Below, one piece after another: positions 51,860 through 62,012 of a DNA stretch of 64,000 nt (positions are counted from its first letter, which is position 1; each line of letters begins with the position of its first letter). The stretch is taken from contig NZ_FXAR01000007.1 in the NCBI RefSeq assembly GCF_900177745.1, forward strand, positions 1 to 64,000, given 5' to 3'. A model generated the notes under the pieces. It saw only the letters and a list, made by a program, of their open reading frames with translations, did no database searches and was not told the origin of the DNA. The DNA comes from Corynebacterium pollutisoli (GTDB lineage: Bacteria; Actinomycetota; Actinomycetes; Mycobacteriales; Mycobacteriaceae). Both the position numbers and the translations under genes were made by a program.

Positions 51860-53326
51860 TTAGTCACCGATTCGGACGACGCCGAGAGTCTGCGTGGAGG
51901 TGAAGGCGTCGATGGCCCACTCTCCGTTGAAACGGCCGAGGCCGGAGTTGCGGGTGCCTCCGAACGCGACGTGCGCCTCGTCCTGGATGGGCCCCTCGTT
52001 GACGAACGCCATGCCTGATGCCATGCGGCGGGCGAAGCGCAGGCCGCGGTCGAGGTCCTGGGTGAACACGGAGGCGGTGAGGCCGAAGGTGGCCTCGTTG
52101 GCCAGCTCGAGGGCGTGGTCGGCGTCGCGTGCGGTGAGGATGCCGACGAGTGGGCCGAAGATCTCCTCGCGGGCGAGCTCCGACTCCGGGGAGACGTCGC
52201 TGAAGATGTGCGGGGGGAGGACGCGGCCGTCGAGCTCGCCGTCGAGCTCCACCGTGGCGCCCTCTTCGCGGGCGAGGGCGATCTTGCCCTGCAGGGACTC
52301 CACCTGGGAGTCGTTGATGATGGGGCCGACGAGGGTGCGCTTGTCCCCCGGGTCGCCGACGGCGACACTGCGGGTGGCCGCGACGAACATCTCGACGAAC
52401 GCCTCCCGCACCGGCTCCTCCACGATGATGCGGTTGACCGCCATGCAGATCTGGCCGGAGTGGAGGAAGGCACCGCCGACGGCGGCGTGGACGGCGGCGT
52501 CGAGGTCGGCGTCGGCAAGCACGACGAAGGGGGCGTTGCCGCCGAGTTCGAGGGCGACGGGCTTGAGATGGTCGCCGGTCATGGCGACGCGGCCGACGTT
52601 CTTGCCCACCGGGGTGGAACCGGTGAAGCTGATGAGACCGGGGATGCGGTGGGCGACGAACTCGTCTCCGATCTCGGAACCGGCCCCGACGACGACGTTG
52701 AGAACGCCGGCGGGCAGGCCGGCCTCCTCGAAGACGCGCGCCAGGAGGAGGCCGCCGGTGACGGGCGTGTCGCTGGCGGGCTTGATCACCACGGCGTTGC
52801 CCAGTGCCAGGGCGGGCGCAACGGAGCGCTGGGTGAGGTGGAGGGGGAAGTTCCACGGGCTGATGACACCGACGACCCCGACCGGGCCGCGCTCGACGCG
52901 GACCTCACGGTTCGGGGTGTTGGTGTCGAAGATCTGACCGGACACGCGCGTCGGGAAGGACGCGGCCTCCTGGGTCATGGTGACCGCGAGGCTGACCTCG
53001 ATGTGGGCCTTCATCATCGTGGAGCCGCTCTCGCGGACGAGCCAGTCGACGATCTCGTGGCGACGGGACCGCAGGATCTCGGCCGCCGCGAGCATCACTT
53101 TGCGACGCCCCGCCGGCCCCGTCGCCGCCCACTCGCGCTGCGCGTCCTGCGCGGCCTCGTAGGCGGCGTCGAGGTCGGAGGCGTCGGCCAGGCGGATGCT
53201 GGTCACCACCGTGTCGTCGTAGGGGTTGGTGACGTCGACGGTGCGGTCGGAGCTGCCGTCCCGCCATTCACCTCCGATGAACTGGGAGGCGACGGGCTGA
53301 TCGGCGAACATTCCGGTGACGGTCAC
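51860..53326 (-). CDS. NAD(P)-dependent aldehyde dehydrogenase
   Basis: A 488-residue aldehyde dehydrogenase. The oxyanion Asn is in VISPWNFPLHL near 154, the catalytic Glu in VALELGGNAPFVVL near 257 and the Cys in FLHSGQICMAVNRII near 290. Its sequence is closest in feel to benzaldehyde/vanillin dehydrogenases, so an aromatic aldehyde is possible but unproved. The start is GTG 53326 with AAGGA six bases upstream; MFADQP at the downstream ATG is an alternative. A palindrome upstream suggests TetR-type control. Lies between ksgA and the DJ-1 gene, breaking the mycobacterial order. Confidence 0.9.
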   Translation of the reverse strand: MTVTGMFADQPVASQFIGGEWRDGSSDRTVDVTNPYDDTVVTSIRLADASDLDAAYEAAQDAQREWAATGPAGRRKVMLAAAEILRSRRHEIVDWLVRESGSTMMKAHIEVSLAVTMTQEAASFPTRVSGQIFDTNTPNREVRVERGPVGVVGVISPWNFPLHLTQRSVAPALALGNAVVIKPASDTPVTGGLLLARVFEEAGLPAGVLNVVVGAGSEIGDEFVAHRIPGLISFTGSTPVGKNVGRVAMTGDHLKPVALELGGNAPFVVLADADLDAAVHAAVGGAFLHSGQICMAVNRIIVEEPVREAFVEMFVAATRSVAVGDPGDKRTLVGPIINDSQVESLQGKIALAREEGATVELDGELDGRVLPPHIFSDVSPESELAREEIFGPLVGILTARDADHALELANEATFGLTASVFTQDLDRGLRFARRMASGMAFVNEGPIQDEAHVAFGGTRNSGLGRFNGEWAIDAFTSTQTLGVVRIGD

Positions 53327-53351
53327 GGTGGTCCTTTCGAGGGGATTACCA

Positions 53352-53365
53352 ACTGACCGTTCAGT
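53352..53365. promoter_or_regulatory. Palindrome ACTGA-CCGT-TCAGT upstream of the aldehyde dehydrogenase
   Basis: A perfect five-base inverted repeat 25 bases before the GTG start, of the kind bound by AcrR/TetR proteins. No such regulator is next to it. Confidence 0.5.
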
Positions 53366-53375
53366 ATATGGGTTT

Positions 53376-53909
53376 CTAGTGCTGACCCTCCGCGAACTCC
53401 TCGACGATCTTGGCGTTGAAGGCCGGGAGATCGTCCGGGGTGCGGGAGGAGACGAGGCCGTTGTCCACGTGGACCTCCTCGTCAACCCAGGTGGCACCCG
53501 CGTTGCGCAGGTCGGTCTTGATCGACTCGTAGGAGGTGAGGGTGCGGCCCTTGATGACGTCCGCGTCGGTGAGGATCCAGCCACCGTGGCAGATGACGCC
53601 CACCGGCTTGTTGGCGGCGAAGTGCTTCTTCACGAACTCGACGGCCGGGCCGTCCATGCGCAGCTTGTCAGCGTTGCCGGTGCCGCCGGGCAGGATGAGG
53701 GCGTCGTAATCAGCCGGATCGACGTCAGCGGTGACCGCGTCGACGGAGACCTCGGTGCCGTTCTTACCCTCGATGGTGCCGGCCTCCGGCGCGATGATGG
53801 TCACCGTGGCACCCGCCTCGCGGACGGCCTCGACCGGCTTGGTCAGCTCGGAATCCTCGAAACCGTCGGTGGAGAGGACGGCGACCTTGACGTTGGAGAG
53901 ATCGGACAT
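53376..53909 (-). CDS. DJ-1/PfpI family protein
   Basis: A 177-residue class I glutamine amidotransferase-like protein. The nucleophile elbow is PVGVICHGGWIL near residue 106 with the catalytic Cys followed by His, and the acidic partner Glu is in VLSTDGFEDSEL near 18. Members are glyoxalases, chaperones or deglycases in carbonyl stress. GAAAGG precedes ATG 53909. Its neighbour on the same strand is the aldehyde dehydrogenase, so a shared aldehyde-stress role is possible. Confidence 0.9.
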   Translation of the reverse strand: MSDLSNVKVAVLSTDGFEDSELTKPVEAVREAGATVTIIAPEAGTIEGKNGTEVSVDAVTADVDPADYDALILPGGTGNADKLRMDGPAVEFVKKHFAANKPVGVICHGGWILTDADVIKGRTLTSYESIKTDLRNAGATWVDEEVHVDNGLVSSRTPDDLPAFNAKIVEEFAEGQH

Positions 53910-53968
53910 GGCATTACCTTTCGGGTTGCGTACAGGTTGTATGCCCCGAGGGTAATGATTTGTGCGGC

Positions 53969-55150
<1,182 letters not shown>

Positions 55151-55202
55151 TCATTCGGGGGAAGTGTCCGGTCGGGACATTTCGGTCGTTGATCACAGTA
55201 CG

Positions 55203-55218
55203 GTAACAGTTGCGTGAC
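55203..55218 (+). promoter_or_regulatory. MtrA-like direct repeat upstream of rpf2
   Basis: GTAAC-N6-GTGAC with an eleven-base period, about 80 bases before the rpf2 start. A similar repeat precedes betP. A further inverted repeat, TGTCC-N5-GGACA at 55165-55179, lies nearer the gene. Confidence 0.45.
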
Positions 55219-55319
55219 GTCCAGGAAACCCGCGACACGTCAACAACGCCCGACACATGCTCCACCACAGCCTCAGAAACCCCATAAGACCTGCTCAGAC
55301 GGGCCTGTGAGAGTGCTCA

Positions 55320-56159
55320 CTACCCCCGCTGATACACCCGCTGAAACGTTTCCGTCAGCTCGAGCGCTAGATCTGCCACGTCCTGACCACGGGCCTCCGC
55401 GACACACAGAGCGGTGTGTCCGATGAGGGCCGGCTCATTGCGCGCCCCACGGAAAGGCTCGGGCGTCATGTACGGCGCGTCCGTCTCGATGAGCAGCTGC
55501 CCGCGGGGAGCGATCCGCGCAGCCTGACGCAGCTCCTCGTTCCGCTTGAAGGTCACGTTGCCGGCGAAGCTCAGCACGTAGCCACGCTCGAGGGCCTCCT
55601 CGGCCATCGCCAGCGGCGAGGAGAAGCAGTGCAGGATCGTCTCCGGCGGTTGCGGCGCATCCGCGAGCACGGCCATGAGCTCCTCGTCCGCCTCCCGGTT
55701 GTGCAGCATGAGCGCCTTACCGGAGCTGATCGCCAGCTCGATGTGCCAGCGCAGCGCCTCCTCCTGCACATCCAGCGGCGCGGTGCGCTCCGGCTCGTGA
55801 CGGATCCAGTAGGTGTCCAGGCCGGTCTCGCCGATGGCCACGCAGGCTGGGTCGGCGGCCATCTCGGTGAGGCGGGCGCGCGCGGCGTCGTCGAGCTCTT
55901 GGGCGCGGGTCGGGTGGATGGCGCACGCCGCGAAGACCCGCTCGTTGCGCTGCGCGGCGGCCAGCGCCAGCTCCGCCTCCGCCAGGCCGTCACCGACCGT
56001 GCAGATCCGTTCCACACCGGCCGCCCGGGCGCGCTCGACGATCGCGTCGACCTCCTCCGGGGTCCGGGCACCTGCCGACGCCAGATGCGTGTGGGCATCG
56101 ACGATGCCGGGAATCGGGTCGGCGGGCACGGGCGTGGGACGGGGCTTCTTCTTGGACAT
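55320..56159 (-). CDS. TatD-family metal-dependent hydrolase
   Basis: A 279-residue TIM-barrel hydrolase, likely a 3'-5' DNA/RNA exonuclease. Metal ligands are in IVDAHTHLAS near 20, IGETGLDTYWI near 112, LMLHNREADEE near 148 and ILHCFSSPL near 173, with LIETDAPYMTPEP near 220. ATG 56159 is chosen because TAGAAT is exactly seven bases upstream (leaderless); an in-frame ATG at 56168 overlaps that box. It is divergent from the cyclase gene by 18 bases. Corresponds to Rv1008. Confidence 0.93.
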   Translation of the reverse strand: MSKKKPRPTPVPADPIPGIVDAHTHLASAGARTPEEVDAIVERARAAGVERICTVGDGLAEAELALAAAQRNERVFAACAIHPTRAQELDDAARARLTEMAADPACVAIGETGLDTYWIRHEPERTAPLDVQEEALRWHIELAISSGKALMLHNREADEELMAVLADAPQPPETILHCFSSPLAMAEEALERGYVLSFAGNVTFKRNEELRQAARIAPRGQLLIETDAPYMTPEPFRGARNEPALIGHTALCVAEARGQDVADLALELTETFQRVYQRG

Positions 56160-56177
56160 GGCTGACATTCTAGGGAC

Positions 56178-56798
56178 ATGCCCCGTTTCGTCGACCTCAC
56201 CCGCCTGCTGCACCCGGACATGCCGCGCTTCCCCACCGATCCCCCGCTGCAGGTCAGCGAGCTGGAGTCCGCAGCTGCGGACTCCTTCGAGGTGCTGGCC
56301 TACGCCTTCGTCGGCCCCTCCGGCACGCATGTCGACGCCCCGTCCCACGTCCGGCCCGGCGGCCGCACGCTCGCCGACATCCCCGTCGAGCCCCTCCCCC
56401 TCGTGGTGTTCCCGCTTCCCGACGCCTCCTTCCTCACCGCCGCCGACATCCTCGCGTGGGAGGACACCCACGGCCGCGTGCCTGCTGACAGCTTCGCCGC
56501 CCTGCACACCGGGTGGGCCGACGGGCCGGCGCCGGGGTGGTCGCTCGAGGCGGTGCAGCTGCTCCACTCCCGCGGTGTGACCGCCGTCGGCCACGACACC
56601 CTCAACACCGACCCCTCGGTGCTCACCGACCGTGGCGACTACCCCGCGCAGCGCTGGTGGTTGGAGAACGACCACTGGCAGGTGGAGTTCCTCACCGGGC
56701 TGGAGCAGGTCCCGGCGACCGGGGCGCAGATGTGGGTGTCCTGGCCGGTGCCCGCCGGTGGGTCGTCGTTCCCGTGCCGGGCGGTGGCGGTGGTTTAA
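56178..56798 (+). CDS. Cyclase/kynurenine formamidase-like hydrolase
   Basis: A 206-residue metal-dependent amidohydrolase of the cyclase family. The signature is FVDLTRLLHPDMPRFP at the N-terminus, then VGPSGTHVDAPSHV near 52 (HxGTHxDxPxH type) and HDTLNTDPS near 140. It would hydrolyse formylkynurenine or a related lactone/amide; no tryptophan-degradation gene is nearby. CATTCT six bases before ATG 56178 is the likely -10 box. A perfect AGTCCGCAGCTGCGGACT palindrome encodes ESAAADS near residue 33, just where a loop leads into the next strand. Confidence 0.85.
   Translation: MPRFVDLTRLLHPDMPRFPTDPPLQVSELESAAADSFEVLAYAFVGPSGTHVDAPSHVRPGGRTLADIPVEPLPLVVFPLPDASFLTAADILAWEDTHGRVPADSFAALHTGWADGPAPGWSLEAVQLLHSRGVTAVGHDTLNTDPSVLTDRGDYPAQRWWLENDHWQVEFLTGLEQVPATGAQMWVSWPVPAGGSSFPCRAVAVV
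56266..56283. repeat. AGTCCGCAGCTGCGGACT palindrome inside the cyclase gene
   Basis: Exact copy, in the same frame as in the AlkD-like gene, coding Ser-Ala-Ala-Ala-Asp after Glu. Confidence 0.8.
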
Positions 56799-58861
56799 CC
56801 CCGGCTCGCCAGCGCGAAGGGCAGCACCGGCTGACCGGTGCGCTCCGCCAGGGCATGGCCTGCGACCGTGACGGACCAGCCGGTGTCGATGAGGTCGGTG
56901 ACCAGCAGCACCGGGCCGTCCGCCTCCCCGACGCCGGTGTAGTCCCAGTGGTCGAGCAGCGCGGTGACGCGGTAGGCGGAGTTCTGCGCGGTCACCTCCC
57001 CCGCCCCGGGGCGCACGGGCAGGACGCCCGCGAAGGACATCCGACCTACCCCGGCGATGGCCTCCGCCAACGCCCCCACGAAGGCGGTGCGCTCCGGATC
57101 ATGCGAGCCGAGTGCCACCACAGTGGTGGGCCGCTGCGTCCAGTCCCAGTCGGACAGCACCGCGACGATGCGCGGCAGCCACGTGTCCTGCCGCCAGGGG
57201 GAGGTGGGGCGCCAGGCGGGATCGGCGAGAAGCCGCGTCAGTGCCGGGCCGCGGGAGATGTCGTTGAGCCGGCCCAGGGCGCGGCCGGGCTCCACCCCCT
57301 GGATGCGGCCGCGGACGGAGATGCCGGTGGGCCACTGGCGACGCTGGGTGACGCGGACGCCGGGGGCGGTGAGGCGGGCGTCGACATGCTCGGCGACGGC
57401 CGGATCCACCGCCGGATCCCGGAGGCGGCCGGTGCAGTTGTCGCACCGCCCGCACGGCCCCTCGACGGTGGCGTCGTCGAGCTGGCCACGGAGGAAGAGC
57501 ATGCGGCAGGATTCGGTGGTCTGGTACTCGAGCATCGCGTCCTGCTCCGCCTGCCGGGCCTGCGCGAGGCCGGCGTAGCGGGCGGCATCGTACTCCCAGG
57601 GCTGCCCGGTGGACACCCAGCCACCCTTGACCCGACGGACCGCGCCGTCGACGTCGAGGACCTTGAGCACCTGGTCCAGCCGTGAGCGGGACAGATCGAC
57701 CTGGGCCTCGAGCTTCATCGTCGACTGCGCCTCGTCCCCCAGCACGCCGAGCAGGTGGCGGACGGTCGCCTCGTCGGGGAAGGAGACGGAGGCGAAGTAC
57801 TCCCAGATGTCGCGGTCCTCGGCCCCGGGGAGGAGGATGACGTCGGCGCGGTCGGTGCCGCGGCCCGCGCGGCCGATCTGCTGGTAGTAGCTCACCGGCG
57901 AGCCCGGCGCGCCGACGTGGACGACGAAGCCGAGGTCGGGTTTGTCGAACCCCATCCCCAGCGCCGAGGTGGCGACCAGGGCCTTCAGTTCGTTGTCGAT
58001 CAGCGCCTGCTCCAGACGCTCGCGTTCCGTCGCCTCAGTACGCCCGGTGTAGGCGGCGACGTTCCACCCGGCGGCCTCAAGCGCCTCCGCCAGGTCCTCG
58101 GCGGCGGCGACGGTGAGGCAGTAGATGATCCCGGAGCCCTCCAGCTCCGCGAGGTGCGTGGCCAGCCAGGCGGGGCGCTGGGTGGTGTCGGGCAGGCGGA
58201 CGACGGACAGGTGGAGCGACTCACGGTCGAGCCCGCCGCGCAGCAGACCGGTATCGGCCCCCAGCTGGGCCTGCACGTCCGCGACGACGCGGTCGTTGGC
58301 CGTCGCCGTGGTGGCCAGCACCGGGACGCCCGGACGCAGGCCGGCGAGCAGGTCGCGGATACGCCGGTAGTCAGGGCGGAAGTCATGCCCCCAGTCGGAG
58401 ATGCAGTGGGCCTCGTCGACCACCACCATGCCGACCGTCGCCGCCAGCGCGGGCAGCACCTCGTCCCGGAAGCCCGGGTTGTTGAGCCGTTCCGGGGAGA
58501 TCAGCAGCACGTCCACCTCCCCGGCGGCGACCTGTGCCTGGATCTCCTCCCACTCGGTCATGTTCGCCGAGTTGAGGGTGGCGGCGCGGATCCCGGCGCG
58601 CCCTGCTGCGGCCACCTGGTTGCGCATGAGGGCCAGCAACGGGGAGATGATGAGCGACGCCCCCGCTCCGGCGTCGCGCAGCAGCTTCGCCGCGATGAAG
58701 TACACCGCCGATTTACCCCAGCCGGTGCGCTGCACGACGAGCATGCGACGCCGGTCGTTGACGAGCGAGTCGATCGCGGTCCACTGGTCATCGCGCAACT
58801 GCGCGCCCGGCCCCGCGATGCCGGTGAGGAGGTCATTGGCCCGATCCCTGGTTGCCTGCAT
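56795..58861 (-). CDS. recQ: RecQ-type DNA helicase with phosphoribosyltransferase-like C-terminus
   Basis: A 688-residue protein. The helicase core has the Q motif region LRDDQWTAIDSLV, the P-loop QRTGWGKSAVYFIA near 48, DEAHCISDWGHDFRPDY near 150, and motif VI QQIGRAGRGTDRADV near 338. The zinc-binding part is CRMLFLRGQLDDATVEGPCG with CDNCTG near 480. No HRDC domain follows; the last 100 residues instead end in GPVLLVTDLIDTGWSVTVAG, the PRPP-loop pattern of phosphoribosyltransferases. ATG 58861 has TAGCGT seven bases upstream (leaderless). Helicase role in recombinational repair is safe; the tail's role is open. Confidence 0.9.
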   Translation of the reverse strand: MQATRDRANDLLTGIAGPGAQLRDDQWTAIDSLVNDRRRMLVVQRTGWGKSAVYFIAAKLLRDAGAGASLIISPLLALMRNQVAAAGRAGIRAATLNSANMTEWEEIQAQVAAGEVDVLLISPERLNNPGFRDEVLPALAATVGMVVVDEAHCISDWGHDFRPDYRRIRDLLAGLRPGVPVLATTATANDRVVADVQAQLGADTGLLRGGLDRESLHLSVVRLPDTTQRPAWLATHLAELEGSGIIYCLTVAAAEDLAEALEAAGWNVAAYTGRTEATERERLEQALIDNELKALVATSALGMGFDKPDLGFVVHVGAPGSPVSYYQQIGRAGRGTDRADVILLPGAEDRDIWEYFASVSFPDEATVRHLLGVLGDEAQSTMKLEAQVDLSRSRLDQVLKVLDVDGAVRRVKGGWVSTGQPWEYDAARYAGLAQARQAEQDAMLEYQTTESCRMLFLRGQLDDATVEGPCGRCDNCTGRLRDPAVDPAVAEHVDARLTAPGVRVTQRRQWPTGISVRGRIQGVEPGRALGRLNDISRGPALTRLLADPAWRPTSPWRQDTWLPRIVAVLSDWDWTQRPTTVVALGSHDPERTAFVGALAEAIAGVGRMSFAGVLPVRPGAGEVTAQNSAYRVTALLDHWDYTGVGEADGPVLLVTDLIDTGWSVTVAGHALAERTGQPVLPFALASRG

Positions 58862-58890
58862 GGCCCCCACGCTAGACCATGCCCCCGACA

Positions 58891-60111
58891 TCACCTCTGA
58901 CCTGCGAGTTCATCGTCAACGAAACTGGCGCGGGCGGCCCGGAAACCGACCGCGCCCATGAGCACGCAGATCGCCGCCAGCACGGGGAGGATGAGCGACC
59001 AGTCCCCCGTCGACTCGCGCACGACACCGACGACGAGCGGGCCGACCGCCGCGATGACGTAGCCGACCGGCTGCACGAAGCCGGACAGCCGGGCCGTGAC
59101 CAGCGGGACGCGGGAGCGGGCGGGGATGAGCGCGATCGCCGTCGGGAAGCAGAAACCGCCGATGCCCAGCAGCGACGCCCACAGCAGGGGTGACGCGGAC
59201 GGCGCCAGCCACAGCCCCAGGTAACCGGCGGCCATGAGCGCGGAGAAGAGCACCGGCAGCCACACGATGGACCGCAGGCGGTCGATGATGACCGGCATGA
59301 TGAGCCCGCCGACGATGTTGAAGCTGCCGACCCACGCCAGCGCGAGGCTCGCCGTCGACGCGGACACCCCGTGGTCGACGAGGATCTTCGGCAGCCAGCC
59401 CATCTGGATGTACGCGTGCATGGACTGCAGGCCGAAGAACATCATGAGGAACACGGCCGTCGGGGACCGCCACAGGGACACCTGCTTCTCGACGCCGGCC
59501 TGTTCCGCCCGAGGCGAGGTCGACGTCGGCACGTCGCGTCCCACCCGCAGCACTACCACGAACCACACGACGACCTGCAGCGCCGCGGGGACGGCCCACA
59601 GGAACAGGGCCCACCGGAAGTCGTCGCTGAGCAGGGCGGTGAGCGGTCCGGCGGCACCGGAGATGCCCAGCACCGAACCGTAGACCGTCATGAGCGCGAC
59701 GATGTGGCGGCCACCATGGTTCTTGATCCACGCCGGCAGCAGCACATTCGCCAGGGCGATGCCCACGGTGACGAACACCGTGAGCACGATGAACGCCCAG
59801 ATGTCCCCCACCCAGGGGCGCGCCGCCAGGCCCAGCAGCGACAGGGCCATGCCGATGAACAGCGTGCGCGAGAGCCCCATCCGGGTCGCCAGCGGCACGG
59901 CCAGCAGACCCAGCACGGAGAAGAACAGGCCGGGGATCGCGGTGATGACACCGGCCAGGGAGCCGCCGACGCCGAAGGCCGCGAGGGCGTCGGCAAGCAC
60001 GGCGCCGAGCGAGGAGATGCCGGAACGCAGGTTGAACGCCGCGACGAACACGGCCGCGAAGAGCAGCAGGGCCGACATGACCTGCGTCGACCGCAGACGT
60101 GGGTTACTCAA
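58891..60111 (-). CDS. MFS transporter, CynX/NimT type
   Basis: A 406-residue carrier with twelve hydrophobic segments. The N-terminal AAFNLRSGISSLGAVLADAL near 25 and VLLPAWIKNHGGRHIVALMT near 118 are typical of the CynX/NimT group (cyanate and nitroimidazole transport in E. coli). The start is TTG 60111, supported by AGGAGG seven bases upstream. It lies between metG and recQ on the same strand. It contains a G-variant of the 13-base repeat read as AGVEKQ. Substrate is unknown. Confidence 0.85.
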   Translation of the reverse strand: MSNPRLRSTQVMSALLLFAAVFVAAFNLRSGISSLGAVLADALAAFGVGGSLAGVITAIPGLFFSVLGLLAVPLATRMGLSRTLFIGMALSLLGLAARPWVGDIWAFIVLTVFVTVGIALANVLLPAWIKNHGGRHIVALMTVYGSVLGISGAAGPLTALLSDDFRWALFLWAVPAALQVVVWFVVVLRVGRDVPTSTSPRAEQAGVEKQVSLWRSPTAVFLMMFFGLQSMHAYIQMGWLPKILVDHGVSASTASLALAWVGSFNIVGGLIMPVIIDRLRSIVWLPVLFSALMAAGYLGLWLAPSASPLLWASLLGIGGFCFPTAIALIPARSRVPLVTARLSGFVQPVGYVIAAVGPLVVGVVRESTGDWSLILPVLAAICVLMGAVGFRAARASFVDDELAGQR

Positions 60112-60172
60112 CCCGGGCCTCCTTCCATGCAGTGGAGGCCCAGCCTAGTACGTCACACCATTTCCCGGCCGG

Positions 60173-62002
60173 TTACTGGACCGGGGCCCACTCCGGGCCG
60201 GTCTCGGCCAGCTCCGGATCCAGCTTCTGGATGAGCGGCTTCGGCTTGCTCAGCGGAGTGCCCGGGACGACGTCGACACGCTCCCACACCGCCTGCTGGG
60301 AGGCGTAGTCACCGGTGATGACCGGGTAGGTCGCGCCCTCCTCGGGCAGACCGACGCCGACGAGTTCGACCGGCATGTCGTCGGCAACCTCGCGGATCTC
60401 CGGGGACGCCGCCCACACGCCCTCGCGGCCGAGGGTCTCGTGCACCTGCTGCGCGATGTGCGGCAGGTACGGGGTGAGCAGGGTGTTGCAGTCGGAGACC
60501 ACCTGCAGGGCGGTCCACAGGACGGTGGCCAGGCGTTCGCGCTGGGACTCGTCCTTGGCCAGCTTCCACGGCTCCTGATCGGCGATGTAGGCGTTCGCCT
60601 CGCCGACGACGTGCATGGCGGCGGTGATGCCGTTCTTGAAGCGCGAGGCCGCCAGGTTCTCCCCGGCGATGTCGAAGGTCTTCGCGGCCAGGTCGAGGAT
60701 GGCGGTGTCGGCGTCGGTGAGCTCGCCCGGGGTGGGGACCTCGCCGAAGTTCTTGTGCGCCATGGACACCGTGCGGTTGACCAGGTTGCCCCAGCCGTTG
60801 GCCAGCTCGTTGTTCACGCGGCGGACGAACTCGTCCCAGGTGAAGTCGGTGTCGGTGTTCTCCGGGCCGGCGACCGCGATGAAGTAGCGCAGCGGGTCGG
60901 GGCCGAACTCGGCGAGGAAGTCCTTGACGTAGATGACCACGCCCTTCGAGGAGGAGAACTTGGAGCCGGACATGGTGAGGAACTCCGAGGACACGACCTC
61001 GGTCGGCAGGTTGATCTCGCCGTACTTGTGCAGCTGCCCGCCCTTGGCGCCGCGGCCCGCGTAGCCGAGCAGCTCGGCCGGCCAGATCTGCGAGTGGAAG
61101 GTGATGTTGTCCTTGCCCATGAAGTAGTAGCCCTCGGCGGCCGGGTCCTGCCACCACTGCTTCCAGGCGTCCGGGTTACCGGAGCGCCAGGCCCACTCGA
61201 TGGAGGAGGAGAGGTAGCCGATGACCGCGTCGAACCAGACGTAGAGCTTCTTGGCGTTGTTGTCTTCCCAGCCCTCGACCGGGATCGGGACACCCCAGTC
61301 GATGTCGCGGGTCATGGCGCGGGGACGCAGGTCCTCGAGCAGGTTGAGGGAGAACTTCAGCACGTTGGGGCGCCAGTCCTCGCGACCGCGCAGCCACTCG
61401 CCGAGGGCCTCCGCCAGGGACGGCAGGTCGAGGAGGAAGTGCTCGGTCTCGACGAACTCCGGGGTCTCGCCGTTGACCTTGGACACCGGGTTGATGAGGT
61501 CGGCCGGGTCGAGCTGGTTGCCGCAGTTGTCGCACTGGTCGCCGCGCGCGCCGTCGGCACCGCAGAGGGGGCAGGTGCCCTCGATGTAGCGGTCCGGCAG
61601 GGTGCGGCCGGTCGACGGGGAGACGGCACCCATGGTGGTCTCCTTGATCATGTACCCGTTCTCGTACAGGCCCTTGAACAGCTCCTGCACCACCGCGTAG
61701 TGGTTGCGGGTGGTGGTGCGGGTGAACAGGTCGTAGGACAGGCCGAGGCCGGCGAGATCCTCGACGATCTGCCGGTTGTAGCGGTCGGCCAGTTCCTTGA
61801 CGGTGACGTTCTCCTTGTCGGCCTGGACCAGCAGCGGGGTGCCGTGCTCGTCGGTGCCGGAGATCATCAGCACGTCATTGCCGATCATCCGCTGGTAGCG
61901 GGCGAAGACGTCGGAGGGGACGCCGAAACCGGCGACGTGTCCGATGTGGCGGGGGCCGTTCGCGTACGGCCAGGCGACGGAGACAAGCACAGACTGGGTC
62001 AT
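60173..62002 (-). CDS. metG: Methionyl-tRNA synthetase
   Basis: A 609-residue class I synthetase. The HIGH motif is in [13 protein letters not shown] near 16, the connective peptide holds one zinc knuckle ([18 protein letters not shown] near 145), and the KMSKS equivalent is [11 protein letters not shown] near 355. There is no C-terminal tRNA-binding extension. ATG 62002 has AAGGTGG upstream, inside the last codons and stop of betP, ten bases away, so metG can be translated from the betP message. The mycobacterial counterpart is Rv1007c. Confidence 0.96.
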   Translation of the reverse strand: MTQSVLVSVAWPYANGPRHIGHVAGFGVPSDVFARYQRMIGNDVLMISGTDEHGTPLLVQADKENVTVKELADRYNRQIVEDLAGLGLSYDLFTRTTTRNHYAVVQELFKGLYENGYMIKETTMGAVSPSTGRTLPDRYIEGTCPLCGADGARGDQCDNCGNQLDPADLINPVSKVNGETPEFVETEHFLLDLPSLAEALGEWLRGREDWRPNVLKFSLNLLEDLRPRAMTRDIDWGVPIPVEGWEDNNAKKLYVWFDAVIGYLSSSIEWAWRSGNPDAWKQWWQDPAAEGYYFMGKDNITFHSQIWPAELLGYAGRGAKGGQLHKYGEINLPTEVVSSEFLTMSGSKFSSSKGVVIYVKDFLAEFGPDPLRYFIAVAGPENTDTDFTWDEFVRRVNNELANGWGNLVNRTVSMAHKNFGEVPTPGELTDADTAILDLAAKTFDIAGENLAASRFKNGITAAMHVVGEANAYIADQEPWKLAKDESQRERLATVLWTALQVVSDCNTLLTPYLPHIAQQVHETLGREGVWAASPEIREVADDMPVELVGVGLPEEGATYPVITGDYASQQAVWERVDVVPGTPLSKPKPLIQKLDPELAETGPEWAPVQ

Positions 62003-62012
62003 GGAGACCACC

